This document shows, piece after piece, positions 34,423-43,784 of a stretch of DNA of 64,000 nucleotides. Made by a program: the position numbers and the translations under genes. Origin of the DNA: CAWBJP01 sp963789165 (lineage in GTDB: Bacteria; Actinomycetota; Acidimicrobiia; IMCC26256; BP-133); assembly GCA_963789165.1 (NCBI GenBank), contig CAWBJP010000002.1, forward strand, positions 124,001 through 188,000. Reading direction: 5' to 3'. The notes beneath the pieces are model-generated. The model was not told the origin of the DNA. It saw only the letters and a list, made by a program, of their open reading frames with translations, and did no database searches. Each line of letters begins with the position of its first letter. Position 1 is the stretch's first letter.

Positions 34423-35232
34423 ATGCGAGAGGTGCTGGTCGGCGGTCTCCGGATCGCCTACTCCGACGAGGGCGCGGGGCCACCGCTCGTTCTCCTTCAC
34501 GGCGGGATGGATGACAGCCGGTCGTGGCGGTGGCAGGTTGACGGCCTCACCGACGAATTCAGGGTGCTGGCTTGGGACGCGCCGGGATGTGGTCGGTCCT
34601 CTGAGCCTCCGGAGAGCTGGCGGATGCCCGACTACGCCGAGTGCGTGAAAGCGTGGTTGGACGCCCTCGGGGTGCCGCAACCCAACCTCCTGGGCCTGTC
34701 CTGGGGCAGCACACTCGCCCTCGAGCTGTATCGCCGCCACCCGCGTGTGCCGCGATCGCTCGTGTTGGCGTCTGCCTACGCGGGCTGGGCCGGCTCGCTT
34801 CCGCCCGAGGAAGTCGCGGCCCGGCTCGAGAGCGTGCTCGGAGGAGCTGACCTCTCGCGGGCGGAGCTTCTCCAGGGCTGGCCCGGCCTCCTCAGTGCGG
34901 CGGCCACGCCGGAGCTGGTCGAGGAGCTCGTGTCCGTCTGGGCGGACAATGCCGGCGGCATGCACCCTGCGGGATATCGGGCGATGGCACATGCGATGGC
35001 CGAGGCAGACCTGCGCGACGTCCTTCCCCGGATCGACATTCCCACCCTTCTGCTGTACGGGGAGCTGGACCAACGCTCCCCCTTGTCGATCGCCGCGGAG
35101 CTTCGTGACCGCATCCCCTCAGCGAGGCTCGAAGTCATCCCGGGCACGGGTCACCTGAGCAACGCCGAGGCACCCGACGAGTTCAACGCCCGCGTGCGGG
35201 AGTTCCTCCGTTCGCTCGGTCCCGACTCCTGA
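34423..35232 (+). CDS. Alpha/beta hydrolase
   Basis: A 269-residue alpha/beta hydrolase: oxyanion-region HGGMDDS, nucleophile Ser in GLSWGSTLAL, acid Asp in LLYGELDQRSP and His in GTGHLSNAE. The family includes esterases, epoxide hydrolases and proline iminopeptidases, so the substrate cannot be told. It is intact. Confidence 0.88.
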   Translation: MREVLVGGLRIAYSDEGAGPPLVLLHGGMDDSRSWRWQVDGLTDEFRVLAWDAPGCGRSSEPPESWRMPDYAECVKAWLDALGVPQPNLLGLSWGSTLALELYRRHPRVPRSLVLASAYAGWAGSLPPEEVAARLESVLGGADLSRAELLQGWPGLLSAAATPELVEELVSVWADNAGGMHPAGYRAMAHAMAEADLRDVLPRIDIPTLLLYGELDQRSPLSIAAELRDRIPSARLEVIPGTGHLSNAEAPDEFNARVREFLRSLGPDS

Positions 35233-35277
35233 ACGTTTCTCGGCCTGGTCGAGGAGCGGGCGAAGGACCGAGGGCCG

Positions 35278-35865
35278 TTACGCGACGGGCGTGACGGGGT
35301 GGTAGTCGGGCGTCTTCGGGGTGAGCAGCCCGACGATGAGGAAGACGACGGCCCCGACCATGGCGAGCGTTCCGATGGCGATCAGCAGCTGCTCCCCGCC
35401 CGCCCAGCGGTCTTTGCCTGCGTTGACGAAGCTGACGTACGAGGCCAGGAAGACCAGGGTGAGAACCCCGGCGGTTCCCAGCCGCCGGCGACGGCGGTTC
35501 GAGTCGGGGGTGCGGATGGCCCGGGCGAGGGTGCTGCGCTGGGCGACGGCGAGCGCGAGCGCCCCGGCGAGCAGCACCATGCCCGGGTACTCACCCGTGA
35601 GGATGCTCATGACGCCGGCGGCGGCGAGCAGGGTGATGGCGACGTTGAGGCTCGTGGCGCTGTGTTGCTCGTTCATGACGCTCTCCAGTCGGTAGCGGGG
35701 CAGGGTGACGATCAGATCGACGCCGGTGCGGGCCCAGGCCGCCCCGGCACCCCGGTCGGCGACCAGGTCGGCGAAGTGCTGCACGAGATCGTCGCCGTAG
35801 TGACGGCGGAAGCTGCTCGGGTAGAGCCGGACCAACGACCGGTAGAGCGGGTGGGGGGCGGACAT
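35278..35865 (-). CDS. Membrane protein co-transcribed with PadR
   Basis: A 195-residue protein with an N-terminal PHPLYRSLVRLYPSSFRRHYG motif, seen at the start of many PadR-linked membrane proteins, followed by four hydrophobic segments (LNVAITLLAAAGVMSIL, GMVLLAGALALAVAQ, GVLTLVFLASYVSFV, IAIGTLAMVGAVVFLIVGLL). It starts 4 nt after the PadR stop. Role unknown; possibly a PadR-regulated envelope protein. Confidence 0.7.
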   Translation of the reverse strand: MSAPHPLYRSLVRLYPSSFRRHYGDDLVQHFADLVADRGAGAAWARTGVDLIVTLPRYRLESVMNEQHSATSLNVAITLLAAAGVMSILTGEYPGMVLLAGALALAVAQRSTLARAIRTPDSNRRRRRLGTAGVLTLVFLASYVSFVNAGKDRWAGGEQLLIAIGTLAMVGAVVFLIVGLLTPKTPDYHPVTPVA

Positions 35866-35869
35866 CGGA

Positions 35870-36217
35870 TCAGGCCATCCCGGGCTGCAGGTTGGAGCGG
35901 GTGATCCGCACCAGGCCGGCGAGGCGCTCGGCCTCGGCGGCGCAGACCCGTTGGCCGAGCCCGGTGAGCCGGTAGTACCGGCGACGCTGATCGTCATCGG
36001 GCACCGGGCGATGGGCCAGCTCTTCGGCCAGGCCCTGGTCGACGAGTCGCTTCAGCGTTCCGTACAGGCTGGCCGGCCCCATGCGGACGATGCCGTCCGA
36101 CGAGCTCTCGACGGCCTGCATGATGGCGTACCCGTGCCGCTCCCCTTCGGTGAGGGCCACGAGCACGTGGAACTGCGCCTGGGGCAGCGGGAGGAAGGAC
36201 GCGGGATCGGGAGGCAT
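35870..36217 (-). CDS. PadR-family transcriptional regulator
   Basis: A 115-residue winged-helix regulator: QAQFHVLVALTEGERHGYAI, MGPASLYGTLKRLVDQGLAE, RRRYYRLTGLGQRV. PadR proteins usually repress a linked membrane protein or transporter gene, which fits the following gene. The AT-rich palindrome at 36225-36245 lies 7 nt upstream of the ATG and is the probable operator. Confidence 0.9.
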   Translation of the reverse strand: MPPDPASFLPLPQAQFHVLVALTEGERHGYAIMQAVESSSDGIVRMGPASLYGTLKRLVDQGLAEELAHRPVPDDDQRRRYYRLTGLGQRVCAAEAERLAGLVRITRSNLQPGMA

Positions 36218-36224
36218 GTCCTCA

Positions 36225-36260
36225 CTATATCACTTACTGATATAGCGTCAAGCGATATAG
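36225..36260. promoter_or_regulatory. PadR operator
   Basis: CTATATCA (36225-36232), spacer CTTAC, TGATATAG (36238-36245): a perfect inverted repeat of 8-bp arms. A third half-site, CGATATAG, follows at 36253-36260. AT-rich palindromes of this kind are typical for PadR. Confidence 0.8.
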
Positions 36261-36342
36261 TTTCTGGTACGCGAGGCACCGTGCGATCGTGAGCACGAGC
36301 ACTCCTGCTCCTGGGACGACCGGGTGACAGGCCGAGCCGCGC

Positions 36343-36744
36343 TCAGGTCGTCCCGGGCTCGAGGCGGCGCACGGTCGTCACCCGGTCGATGGACCGGTCG
36401 AAGGAGGCAACCGCGTTCACTCCGGATCGTTCCGCGGCGGCGACGAGGTAGGCCTCGGCGAAGTCGAGGCCGTCGACCTCGTAGACCTCGACGGCACGCA
36501 GCAGCAAGTCCTCGTCGATCACCGTCACGGCCGGGAAGGCGACGACGGCCCGGGCCAGTTCGGCCACTCGGGGCCGCGCGACCTCGTAGAACGATTCGAG
36601 GACGTACACCACCTCGGCCACGATCAGGTCCGGGACCAACAGCTCCTCGGCTTCAGCCAGGAACCGCGTCGCCCGCCCGGCCAGCTCCGGCGGATCGCCG
36701 GTGAAGTGGCGGACCAGAACGTTCGTGTCGAGGAACGCCCTCAC
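36343..36744 (-). CDS. vapC: PIN-domain toxin
   Basis: A 133-residue PIN domain: Asp in RAFLDTNVLVRHFT, Glu in IVAEVVYVLESFYE, Asp in DGLDFAEAYLVAAAE. ATG overlaps the antitoxin stop (ATGA). Confidence 0.88.
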   Translation of the reverse strand: MRAFLDTNVLVRHFTGDPPELAGRATRFLAEAEELLVPDLIVAEVVYVLESFYEVARPRVAELARAVVAFPAVTVIDEDLLLRAVEVYEVDGLDFAEAYLVAAAERSGVNAVASFDRSIDRVTTVRRLEPGTT

Positions 36745-36989
36745 CGGCGAGCGGCGGCCCGTGCAGCCCTCGTCTGCCGCCGCACGTCATCCCAGGGCGC
36801 CCCCCGCTTGGCCGCCGGCACTCGCACCGACCCGGCCAACTCGAGCAGGTCGGACGTCCGAGCCAGCACCGCCCGCGTCCCCTCGACCCGGAACACCACC
36901 TCATCACCCTCGCGAAGACCCAACGCGTCCCTCACTGCCTTCGGGATGGTGACCTGCCCCTTCGAGGTCATTCGCGCGGCGACGTCCAT
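36741..36989 (-). CDS. AbrB/MazE-like antitoxin
   Basis: An 82-residue protein with the swapped-hairpin AbrB pattern MTSKGQVTIPKAVRDALGLR, GDEVVFRVEGTRAVL. The C-terminal basic helix (PWDDVRRQTRAARAAARR) probably binds the toxin. The ribosome-binding AAGGAG lies inside the operator at 36997-37020. Confidence 0.88.
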   Translation of the reverse strand: MDVAARMTSKGQVTIPKAVRDALGLREGDEVVFRVEGTRAVLARTSDLLELAGSVRVPAAKRGAPWDDVRRQTRAARAAARR

Positions 36990-36996
36990 GCGTACT

Positions 36997-37020
36997 CCTT
37001 ACATCTCGTGTGAAGTAAGG
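36997..37020. promoter_or_regulatory. Antitoxin operator overlapping the ribosome-binding site
   Basis: CCTTAC (36997-37002) and GTAAGG (37015-37020) are inverted around 12 bases. On the minus strand the arm near the gene, GTAAGG, forms the AAGGAG ribosome-binding site of the AbrB-like antitoxin, so binding would also block translation. Confidence 0.5.
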
Positions 37021-37119
37021 ATAGCATCGGTCGGTCAACCCAGGGGCCTGCTGTGCAAGCGGACGGGCGTGAAGTCGTCGAAGCCGACGCACAAATTGGG
37101 GGCCAGCAGCCCCCGCCGT

Positions 37120-37155
37120 GTCGTACGACCAAGGTAATATTGAGAGTCGTACTCT
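37120..37155. promoter_or_regulatory. Paired palindromes upstream of mazEF-like genes
   Basis: GTCGTACGAC (37120-37129) is a perfect 10-bp palindrome; AGAGTCGTACTCT (37143-37155) is a second palindrome with the same GTCGTAC core, 23 bp further on. They precede GTG 37171 and are probable binding sites for the ribbon-helix-helix antitoxin. Confidence 0.65.
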
Positions 37156-37170
37156 GGTAGCATAGAACGC

Positions 37171-37389
37171 GTGAAACTGAGCGTGAGTATCGCTGACGAG
37201 GACGTCGAGTTCATCGACCAGTACGCCGACGAGCACGGTGTCGAGAGCCGCTCGGCGGTGGTCCAACGTGCTCTGGCCCTGTTGCGGGCCGACGCCCTCG
37301 GCGACGATTACGCCGCGGCGTGGGACGAGTGGGCGGCCTCTGATGCCGACCTCTGGGAGGCGACGGCGGCCGACGGGCTGGATGGCTGA
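37171..37389 (+). CDS. mazE: Ribbon-helix-helix antitoxin of a MazEF pair
   Basis: A 72-residue protein beginning VKLSVSIADEDVEFIDQYAD, HGVESRSAVVQRALALLRA: a ribbon-helix-helix DNA-binding domain followed by an acidic tail (YAAAWDEWAASDADLWEATA) that would bind MazF. The GTG start sits 15 nt after the second operator palindrome. It overlaps the toxin by one base (TGATG). Confidence 0.88.
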   Translation: MKLSVSIADEDVEFIDQYADEHGVESRSAVVQRALALLRADALGDDYAAAWDEWAASDADLWEATAADGLDG

Positions 37390-37736
37390 TGCGACGAGGT
37401 GATGTCGTCTGGGTCGACCTCGATCCGGTACGCGGCACCGAAGCCAACAAGCGCCGGCCTGCCGTGATCGTCAGCAACGACGGAGCCAATCGAGCCGCAC
37501 AGCGGCTGGGGCGAGGGGTGGTCACCGTCGTGCCCGTCACGACCAACGCCAGTCGGGTCTACCCGTTCCAGGTCCTGCTGCCGGCGGCGCGGTGCCGGCT
37601 CGCCCGGGACTCCAAGGCCCAGGCTGAACAGATCCGGTCGGTGGCGGTAGAACGGCTCGGCGACGTCATCGGGCAACTTCCCGCCGACCTGCTCAAAGAC
37701 CTCGACACGGCGATCCGGCTTCACCTCGGACTCTGA
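37389..37736 (+). CDS. mazF: MazF-type endoribonuclease toxin
   Basis: A 115-residue MazF/PemK-like protein: MRRGDVVWVDLDPVRGTEAN, KRRPAVIVSNDG, VTVVPVTTNASRVYPFQVLL, KAQAEQIRSVAVERLG. The conserved Arg of RRGDVVW/KRRPAVIVSN and Thr of PVTT are present. MazF toxins cleave RNA at short motifs. No disruption is visible. Confidence 0.9.
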   Translation: MRRGDVVWVDLDPVRGTEANKRRPAVIVSNDGANRAAQRLGRGVVTVVPVTTNASRVYPFQVLLPAARCRLARDSKAQAEQIRSVAVERLGDVIGQLPADLLKDLDTAIRLHLGL

Positions 37737-37834
37737 GCTTGGGCGGATGCCCCTACTCGTGGACCTCCTGCCCGCCCGCACCCGAGCTTGAGAGGTGGAC
37801 CTACCGGTTTGCGTCGGGCGCCAACACAGATCGG

Positions 37835-37905
37835 CTGAGGGCCCGAAAATGTGACACCCGCCCGGTTTGTTGGGCCAGCGTTGCGTTTAGTTTGGCCCGC
37901 CTGTG
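37835..37905. repeat. Intergenic repeat, copy 2
   Basis: Copy of the 11035-11105 element with GGTTTGTTGGGCC, GCGTT and TTTGGCCC, and the same GGGCC/GGCCC pairing. The rest of 37737-38201 is non-coding; nothing else is recognised in it. Confidence 0.55.
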
Positions 37906-38201
37906 TGGCGCAGGCGTCAGAGTGGTCTCGATCGGACCGAGAAATGTGAGTGGTCCGGTAGAGGCCCAGGTGAGCGAGATGGGCTGGCCGTGTAAGGGTT
38001 TTCTCGGGAGCAAGTGACGCCCGGCCGGCCGCCGACTCGACTATTGCTCCCGAGGTCCAGCAGGCCCGGCGACCGACCAGGTGGTCGGGAAATTCGGCGC
38101 GGAGTTGGGCTGGGGTTGGGAGAACGTGGGGCTTCCTCTGATCTGACGGACGCATCCTGGGGTTCTCACGGGCGCTGTTCGCGTCAGCGATTGGAACGTG
38201 T

Positions 38202-38273
38202 GGAAGCGATGACCTGCCTGCCCGAAGTCTGGTCACGGGGGCGGCAGCGAGCTAGTCGTGAATCCGGCCACAC
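38202..38273 (+). ncRNA. Conserved structured leader motif, copy B
   Basis: CTGCC pairs with GGCAG and GCCCG with CGGG..C around a loop ending TGGTCA, followed by AGC..GTCGTGAA.CCGGCC. It ends 27 nt before the second giant LPRTG gene. Copies A and C differ in the stem bases but keep pairing. Confidence 0.6.
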
Positions 38274-38300
38274 GCACTACCTGATAGTGGAGGCCGGAAC

Positions 38301-41300
38301 ATGTTCAATCGCAGGTCAACCCATCGACCTATGGGGCGCGCCATGCTCGCCCTGGTCACGCTGGTCGCATCCCTTGTCCTGACCAGTGTTCCCGCTGACG
38401 CCATTACGGTCAGCGGCGGTGTCATCGGCGGCTTCCAGGTGGAAGGCAACGAGGCCTTCGACGATCCCGGCATCGGCGGGATCATGGACTGGGCCACCCA
38501 GGTGTTGGCCTCGGAACCGAACGGCACCCTGACGGTCATCCAAGATGACACCGCCGACAGCGGCTTCACAGGGTCACATGAGCAGCAGCCCTCGGAATGG
38601 GCCTGCGCCGTCGGCGGGGACGACCCTCCGAAGTCCAACATCCTGACGGCGTTCATCAACCCGCGGATCGATGAGGACGGCATCTTCCTCGATCTGGCCT
38701 TCATCCGAAAAGTGGGTGAGGAAGCCAAAGGGAAAGGCGACGTCCACCTCAACTTCGAATTCAACCAGCAAGACGTCGATCCCCCCGGCCCCTACGTGCC
38801 CGGGGAATGCCCCATTGAGCGGGCAGATGGCGACATGCTCGTGGCCTACGACTTCCCCGGCGGCGATAGCCCCCCCTCCATCGACCTCTACGTTTGGGAT
38901 TCCAGCCTCACCCCCGGCCCCGACGAAGGCACCTGGGTCCTCGTGCCCCTCCCCGAGCCCCCCCTCCCCGTCATCGTGGCCGGTGCGGTCAACGCCGAGA
39001 CAATGACCGACACGGTCGGCAGCACCCCCGAAGCTCTCAGCAAGTACCGCTTCGGTGAGGCCAGTCTCGACCTGACCACCATCCTGGGCGGGCTGCCGAC
39101 ATGCGTCAGCTTCGGTTCCGCCAACGTCCGGTCCCGCTCCTCGACGTCGATTTCGTCATCCCTGCAGGACAAGCTGCCCACCACGCCCATCGACTTCTCC
39201 ACCTGCGGCCAGATCGACCTGGTCAAGAGGAGCGACACCGGCGAAGCGATCAACGGAGCCAAGTTCCAGCTGTACAAGAGTGCGAATGACGTGCTCGACG
39301 TCGGCGAGGAGATCGGCGGCGAGTGCACCACCCCCGGCAGCATCTCCGCCATCCCCCCCGTCCTCGGCGACCCTGCCCCCCCCACCCCCGCCGCCGGCGT
39401 GTGTAAGTGGACGGACCTGATCACCCCCGGTACTTACTGGGTCGTCGAAACGGCGCCTCCCGCTGGCTACACGATCGACGCCGATTCGGTAGTCGGCCCC
39501 ATCAACCTCGCGTTCCGCGGCGCTGTGACCATCGATGGCATTGACGTCGATGGCGACCAGGTGCCCGACGGCTTTGTGAACATCCGGTGGCAGTACCGCA
39601 TGACCCTCACGCCGCCGGAAGACACCAACCTGATCAACAACAACCACACGTTCACGGCCACCCTCGAGGTGTCCACGGACGGCGGCTCCACGTGGCTGGC
39701 AGCCAACGGCCAGACGCTCACTTTCGCTCTCAAGGCCGGTTCGACCGGGGTGATCGTGTCTGACTCCGACGGCGCTCCTGCCACCAGTTGCGTGACTGTC
39801 GCCGGCGTCTGCATGGTGACCATCTCCTCCGCCAACCCGGGGGACTCGACCTTGATCGCGTCTTTCGCCGACCAGAACATCACCGCTCCGGTGAGCATTT
39901 CGCGGGAGGCCCTCAAGCACTGGGTCAACTACCGCATCGTCATCACCCCGAGTGCCACCAACCGGGTGGGGGCCACCCACCACTTCACCGTCACCCTCGA
40001 GAAGACCACCAACGGGACGACGTGGACGAAGGTCGAGGGTGAGAATCCCACCATCACGAGGGAGAGTGGCCCCGGCACGTTCAGCAACAACACCTGCGAC
40101 GATCTCGCGGGAACAAACAGCCTCGGCCAGTGCACCATCGACCTGTCCTCGGGCTCCACCGGTGAGACGATCGTCAAGGCGAGCTACGACGCGGTGGTGA
40201 GTGACACCCGCGCCACGTTCTCCTCCCAAGCCACGAAGCGTTGGGTGGACTACACCCTGACCGTGACCCCGACCGGGATCAACCACGCCGGTGTCCCCCA
40301 CGACTTCACCGTCCGTCTGGTGCAGCTCGTCACCGGCGGAGCGCCGCTCCCCATGGTGGGGGAGCCCGTGACCCTCGAGTGGGTCGGCCCCGGTTCGATC
40401 TCGCCTCTGACCTGTGTCACAAACACGCTGGGCGAGTGCCTCATCACCGCCTCGTCCTCCGTGACCGGCATCGGGACGCTCACGGCCTCGGTGGGGCATC
40501 CTGCTCCACTCGGGCCAGGTGAACCTGGTCAACAGCGCCCAGAAGACGTGGGTCGACTGGGACATCTCCATCACCCCCACCGGTAAGACCAACCTGGTCG
40601 GGACCCACCACCAGTTCACGGTGCGGGTCCGCTACGACGGTGACGGCCTCGGGTTCGACGGTCTGGGCGGGATCAACCCGATCATCGGCGTGGCCGGGGT
40701 CGGCACCGTCAGGGACACCGACAATCCCAACGACTGCACCGACCAGGGCACGAACGACGACGGGGACCGCACGGTGACCATCACCTCCGCGGTCACCGGT
40801 ACCTCCACCGTGACCGCCTCCCATCACGCCGTCCACATCATCAATCAAGCGGTGTTCGAGAACCTGACCGCCACCGCCGTCAAGCACTGGGTCAACTACG
40901 CCCTGACGGTGACGCCGACGGGGATCAACCACGCCGGTGTCCCCCACGACTTCACCGTCCGTCTGGTGCAGCTCGTCGCCGGGCAGCCGGTCCCCATGGT
41001 GGGGGAGCCCGTGACCCTTGAGTGGGCCGGCCCCGGGTCGATCTCGCCCATGACCTGTGTCACCGACACGCTGGGCGAGTGCCTCATCACCGCCTCGTCC
41101 TCCGTGACCGGCATCGGGACGCTCACGGCTCGGTGGGGCATCCTGCTCCACTCGGGTCAGCTGAACCTGGTCAACAGCGCCCAGAAGACGTGGGTCGACT
41201 GGGACATCTCCATCACTCCCACCGGGAAGACCAACCTGGTCGGGACCGACCACCAGTTCACGGTGCGGGTCCGCTACGACGGTGACGGGCTCGGGTTCGA

Positions 41301-42700
41301 CGGCGTGGGCGGATCAACCCGACCATCGACGTGGCCGGGGTCGGCACTGTCAAGGAAACCGACAACCCGAACGACTGCACCGACCAGGGCACGGACGACA
41401 ACGGGTACTGCACGGTGACCATCACCTCCGATGACACCGGTCTCTCCACCGTGACCGCCTCCTATGACGCCGTCCACGACAGCGACGAAGCGGTGTTCGA
41501 GGACCTGACCGCCACCGCCGTCAAGCACTGGGTCGACTACCTGGTCGAGGTGGAGTCCGACGCCGTGAACACGGTGGGCGACGACCACATCTTCACCGTC
41601 ACGGTCACCCGCGACACCGGCGGCGAGGGCGGCTTCGACCCGCTCGCCGACGCCGACGTGCAGCTGGCCTGGAGCGGCGGCGCCGGTTCCGGCATCACCG
41701 CCGTCTCCCCGGAGGGGCCGAGCCTGCTGACCTCGTGCACCACCGACGAGGCCGGACATTGCAGGGTGACGGTGTCGCGACCTGCGACCCTGTCCGGGAA
41801 CCTGATCGCCACCTACCTCACCGAGCTGGACTCGGGCACGCACAGCTTCTCGTCCGACGCCAGCAAGCGGTGGGTCAACTGGGCGCTGTCGATCACCCCG
41901 GCGCAGGCCGAGAACCTGGTGGGGACCAACCACACCTTCGTGGTCAAGGTCACCCATGACGCCGGCGCTGGCGGGGTCTCCTACCCCTGGCCGGAGCCAA
42001 GCCGGTCATCAACCTGGCCGGGTTGGGCACCATCAGCGCCAACACCTGCTCCGTGGGCACCGACGCCCTCGGGATCTGCACGGTGACCATCACCTCGGCG
42101 GTGCCGGGAACGAGCACGGTCAGCGCCACCTTCGAGGCGGTGCTCGACCAGGCTTCGATCACCCTCGCGGCCAGCGGCAACAAGCTGTGGGTCGACTACC
42201 GCCTGGTGGTGTCGCCCAAGACGGCGGTCAACCCCGTCGGCACCACCCACACCTTCACCGTGACCCTGGAGAAGGACACCGGCAGCGGGTTCAAGGCTGC
42301 ACCGTCGGAAACCGTCAACCTCGGCCTGGCCGGTCCTGGCTCGATCACCATCATCGACGCCGGCACCATCGGCTCGGCGCTGGCCGGCAACTGCACCACC
42401 GACGCGGCGGGCACCTGCCGGGTGACCATCACCTCGCCGCTGCCGGGTACGGCCATCCTGACCGGCACCTACGGTGCCATGGTCGGGGAGACCTCCCGGA
42501 CCTTCACCGACAGCGGGAACAAGCTCTGGGAGGTCGTGCCGATCGCTGAGGTCGCAGGCATCGTCCTCGCTGCGGAGGAACTCCCCCGCACCGGGGCCGG
42601 GCTCGCCGGCCAGGCCTGGCTGGCCCTGAGCATGATCTCCACCGGCAGCCTCCTCCACCTGGTTGGCCGCCGCCGGCGGTCGCACCGCCCGTCCGTCTAA
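38301..42700 (+). CDS. Giant LPRTG-anchored surface protein, paralogue (frameshifted)
   Basis: About 1465 residues after repair. Signal peptide (AMLALVTLVASLVLTSVPAD), the same N-terminal domain (GVIGGFQVEGNEAF, DSGFTGSHEQQPSEWACAVG, FLDLAFIRKVGEEAKGKGD), a prealbumin-like domain (QIDLVKRSDTGEAINGAKF, VVETAPPAGYTI), nine Ig-like repeats and LPRTGAG plus anchor helix. Three single-base shifts: an extra C near 40486, a missing G near 41312 and another near 41990; the repeat copies themselves show the expected frame. Units 3-4 and 5-6 are near-identical duplicates. Terminator at 42728. Confidence 0.85.
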
Positions 42701-42727
42701 CCCTGACAACCAACAGCAGCATCTGTC

Positions 42728-42754
42728 GGCGCCCCCCGTACCCTGGGGGGCGCC
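42728..42754 (+). terminator. Terminator after the second LPRTG gene
   Basis: GGCGCCCCCC pairs perfectly with GGGGGGCGCC around a 7-base loop, 27 nt after the stop. Confidence 0.7.
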
Positions 42755-42802
42755 GCCGTGTCGCCGCCACCCTGACCGCCCTGCGGACTCGGCCTGTCCC
42801 GT

Positions 42803-42970
42803 TCAGCCACAGACGAGGCGCCGCAGACGCTTGGCGATCTCTTCGACCCCGAGATTCCCGTCGGCGACGTCCATGACCAGGCGGTAGACGTCGTCGTTGG
42901 CCGCCGTGGTGGCCGGCACGTCGTTGAGCTCGAGGAAGACGGCGGTGGAGCGTGGCCTGACGGTCGCAGG
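42803..42970 (-). pseudogene. Fic/Doc toxin C-terminal remnant
   Basis: The minus strand encodes RSTAVFLELNDVPATTAAND then DVYRLVMDVADGNLGVEEIA and KRLRRLV, the C-terminal helices of Doc-like Fic toxins. The N-terminal part with the HPFxDGN catalytic loop is missing; upstream sequence to 43020 does not continue it. It lies divergently beside a Phd operator, so it may once have been the partner of that antitoxin or of a lost one. Confidence 0.6.
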
Positions 42971-43023
42971 GGGCAGCGTCCCGACAAAGACAGCGCGGGT
43001 ACGGACACCGCTCGCACGAACTC

Positions 43024-43041
43024 TGTAGCACAGGTGCTACA
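43024..43041. promoter_or_regulatory. Phd-type operator
   Basis: TGTAGCACAGGTGCTACA is a perfect inverted repeat with 8-bp arms around AG, 9 bp before the GTG start of the Phd-like antitoxin and between it and the divergent Doc remnant. Phd-family antitoxins bind short palindromes like this. Confidence 0.8.
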
Positions 43042-43049
43042 CTGGCCTC

Positions 43050-43303
43050 GTGGGCCGGGAGATTTCTCAGCGGGAGCTTCGGAACGAGAGCGGCGAGATC
43101 ATGCGCGGCGTCGACCGGGGCGAGTCGTTCGTGGTGACCAGGAACGGCGTACCGGTCGCGGAGCTGGTACCGCTGCGCCGGCGGCGGTTCGTGTCTGTCG
43201 CCGCGGTCGTAGCCGCCTTCGCGGGGGCGGCGCCGATCGACGCAGGCGTTTCCGGGTCGACGTCGACAGCGTCGTCGATCAGAGCATCGTTCCCCGTGGC
43301 TGA
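43050..43303 (+). CDS. Phd/YefM-type antitoxin (one-base deletion)
   Basis: VGREISQRELRNESGEIMRG, DRGESFVVTRNGVPVAELVP and LRRRRFVSVA form a Phd DNA-binding N-terminus. As given, the frame runs on without a stop into the PIN toxin, suggesting a fusion. However a second frame from ~43236 reads RRRFRVDVDSVVDQSIVPRG and stops at 43303, the usual toxin-binding tail. One missing base near 43236 (GACGC for GACCGC) explains both. I annotate two genes. Confidence 0.75.
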
Positions 43304-43721
43304 ACCAACCCGGCGCCCCCGGGGTCTGATCGACACGTCCGTGGTGATCGACCTGGGGACGATCGACCCCGACGCGCTCCCCGAAGAGATCGCCGTGTCG
43401 GCCATCACCATGGCCGAACTGGCCGCGGGGCCCCACGCCGCCGACGACCCGGAGGAGCGGGGCCGCCGCCAGGACCGACTGCAGCGGGCCGAAGCGACCT
43501 TCGACCCACTCCCGTTCGACGCGGCCTCAGCCCGGGCCTACGGTCGGGTCTATGCCGCGGTCCTGGCCGGCGGCCGCAAGGCACGCGGCGCGAGGGCGGT
43601 CGACCTGCTCATTGCCGCCACGGCACTCGCCGCCGACCTGCCTTTGGTCACCCGCAACGCGGTCGACTTCCGGGCTCTCGAGGGGCTCATCGACGTCGTC
43701 GCCGTGCCCCGGCCGTCTTGA
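43296..43721 (+). CDS. vapC: PIN-domain toxin paired with Phd antitoxin
   Basis: A 141-residue PIN domain from GTG 43296: Asp in RGLIDTSVVIDLG, Glu in ITMAELAAGPHA, Asp in RAVDLLIAATALAADLPLVT and D in RNAVDF. The start overlaps the antitoxin stop by several bases (GTGGCTGA). Phd-PIN pairs of this type are common in actinobacteria. See the antitoxin entry for why I do not treat this as a fusion. Confidence 0.85.
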   Translation: MAEPTRRPRGLIDTSVVIDLGTIDPDALPEEIAVSAITMAELAAGPHAADDPEERGRRQDRLQRAEATFDPLPFDAASARAYGRVYAAVLAGGRKARGARAVDLLIAATALAADLPLVTRNAVDFRALEGLIDVVAVPRPS

Positions 43722-43784
43722 TGTGACCTGCGCATCATCCTGCTGAACTCCCCTAGGTCAGATCCGGACACGGCTGGAGACGCA

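Noticed and set aside
31817..34483. 888-codon minus-strand open frame under the giant LPRTG gene
   Set aside because: Low-complexity shadow translation; the plus strand encodes clear domains and an LPRTG signal.
43050..43721. Single antitoxin-toxin fusion protein
   Set aside because: A one-base deletion explains it better; the normal antitoxin tail and overlapping toxin start exist in the other frame.
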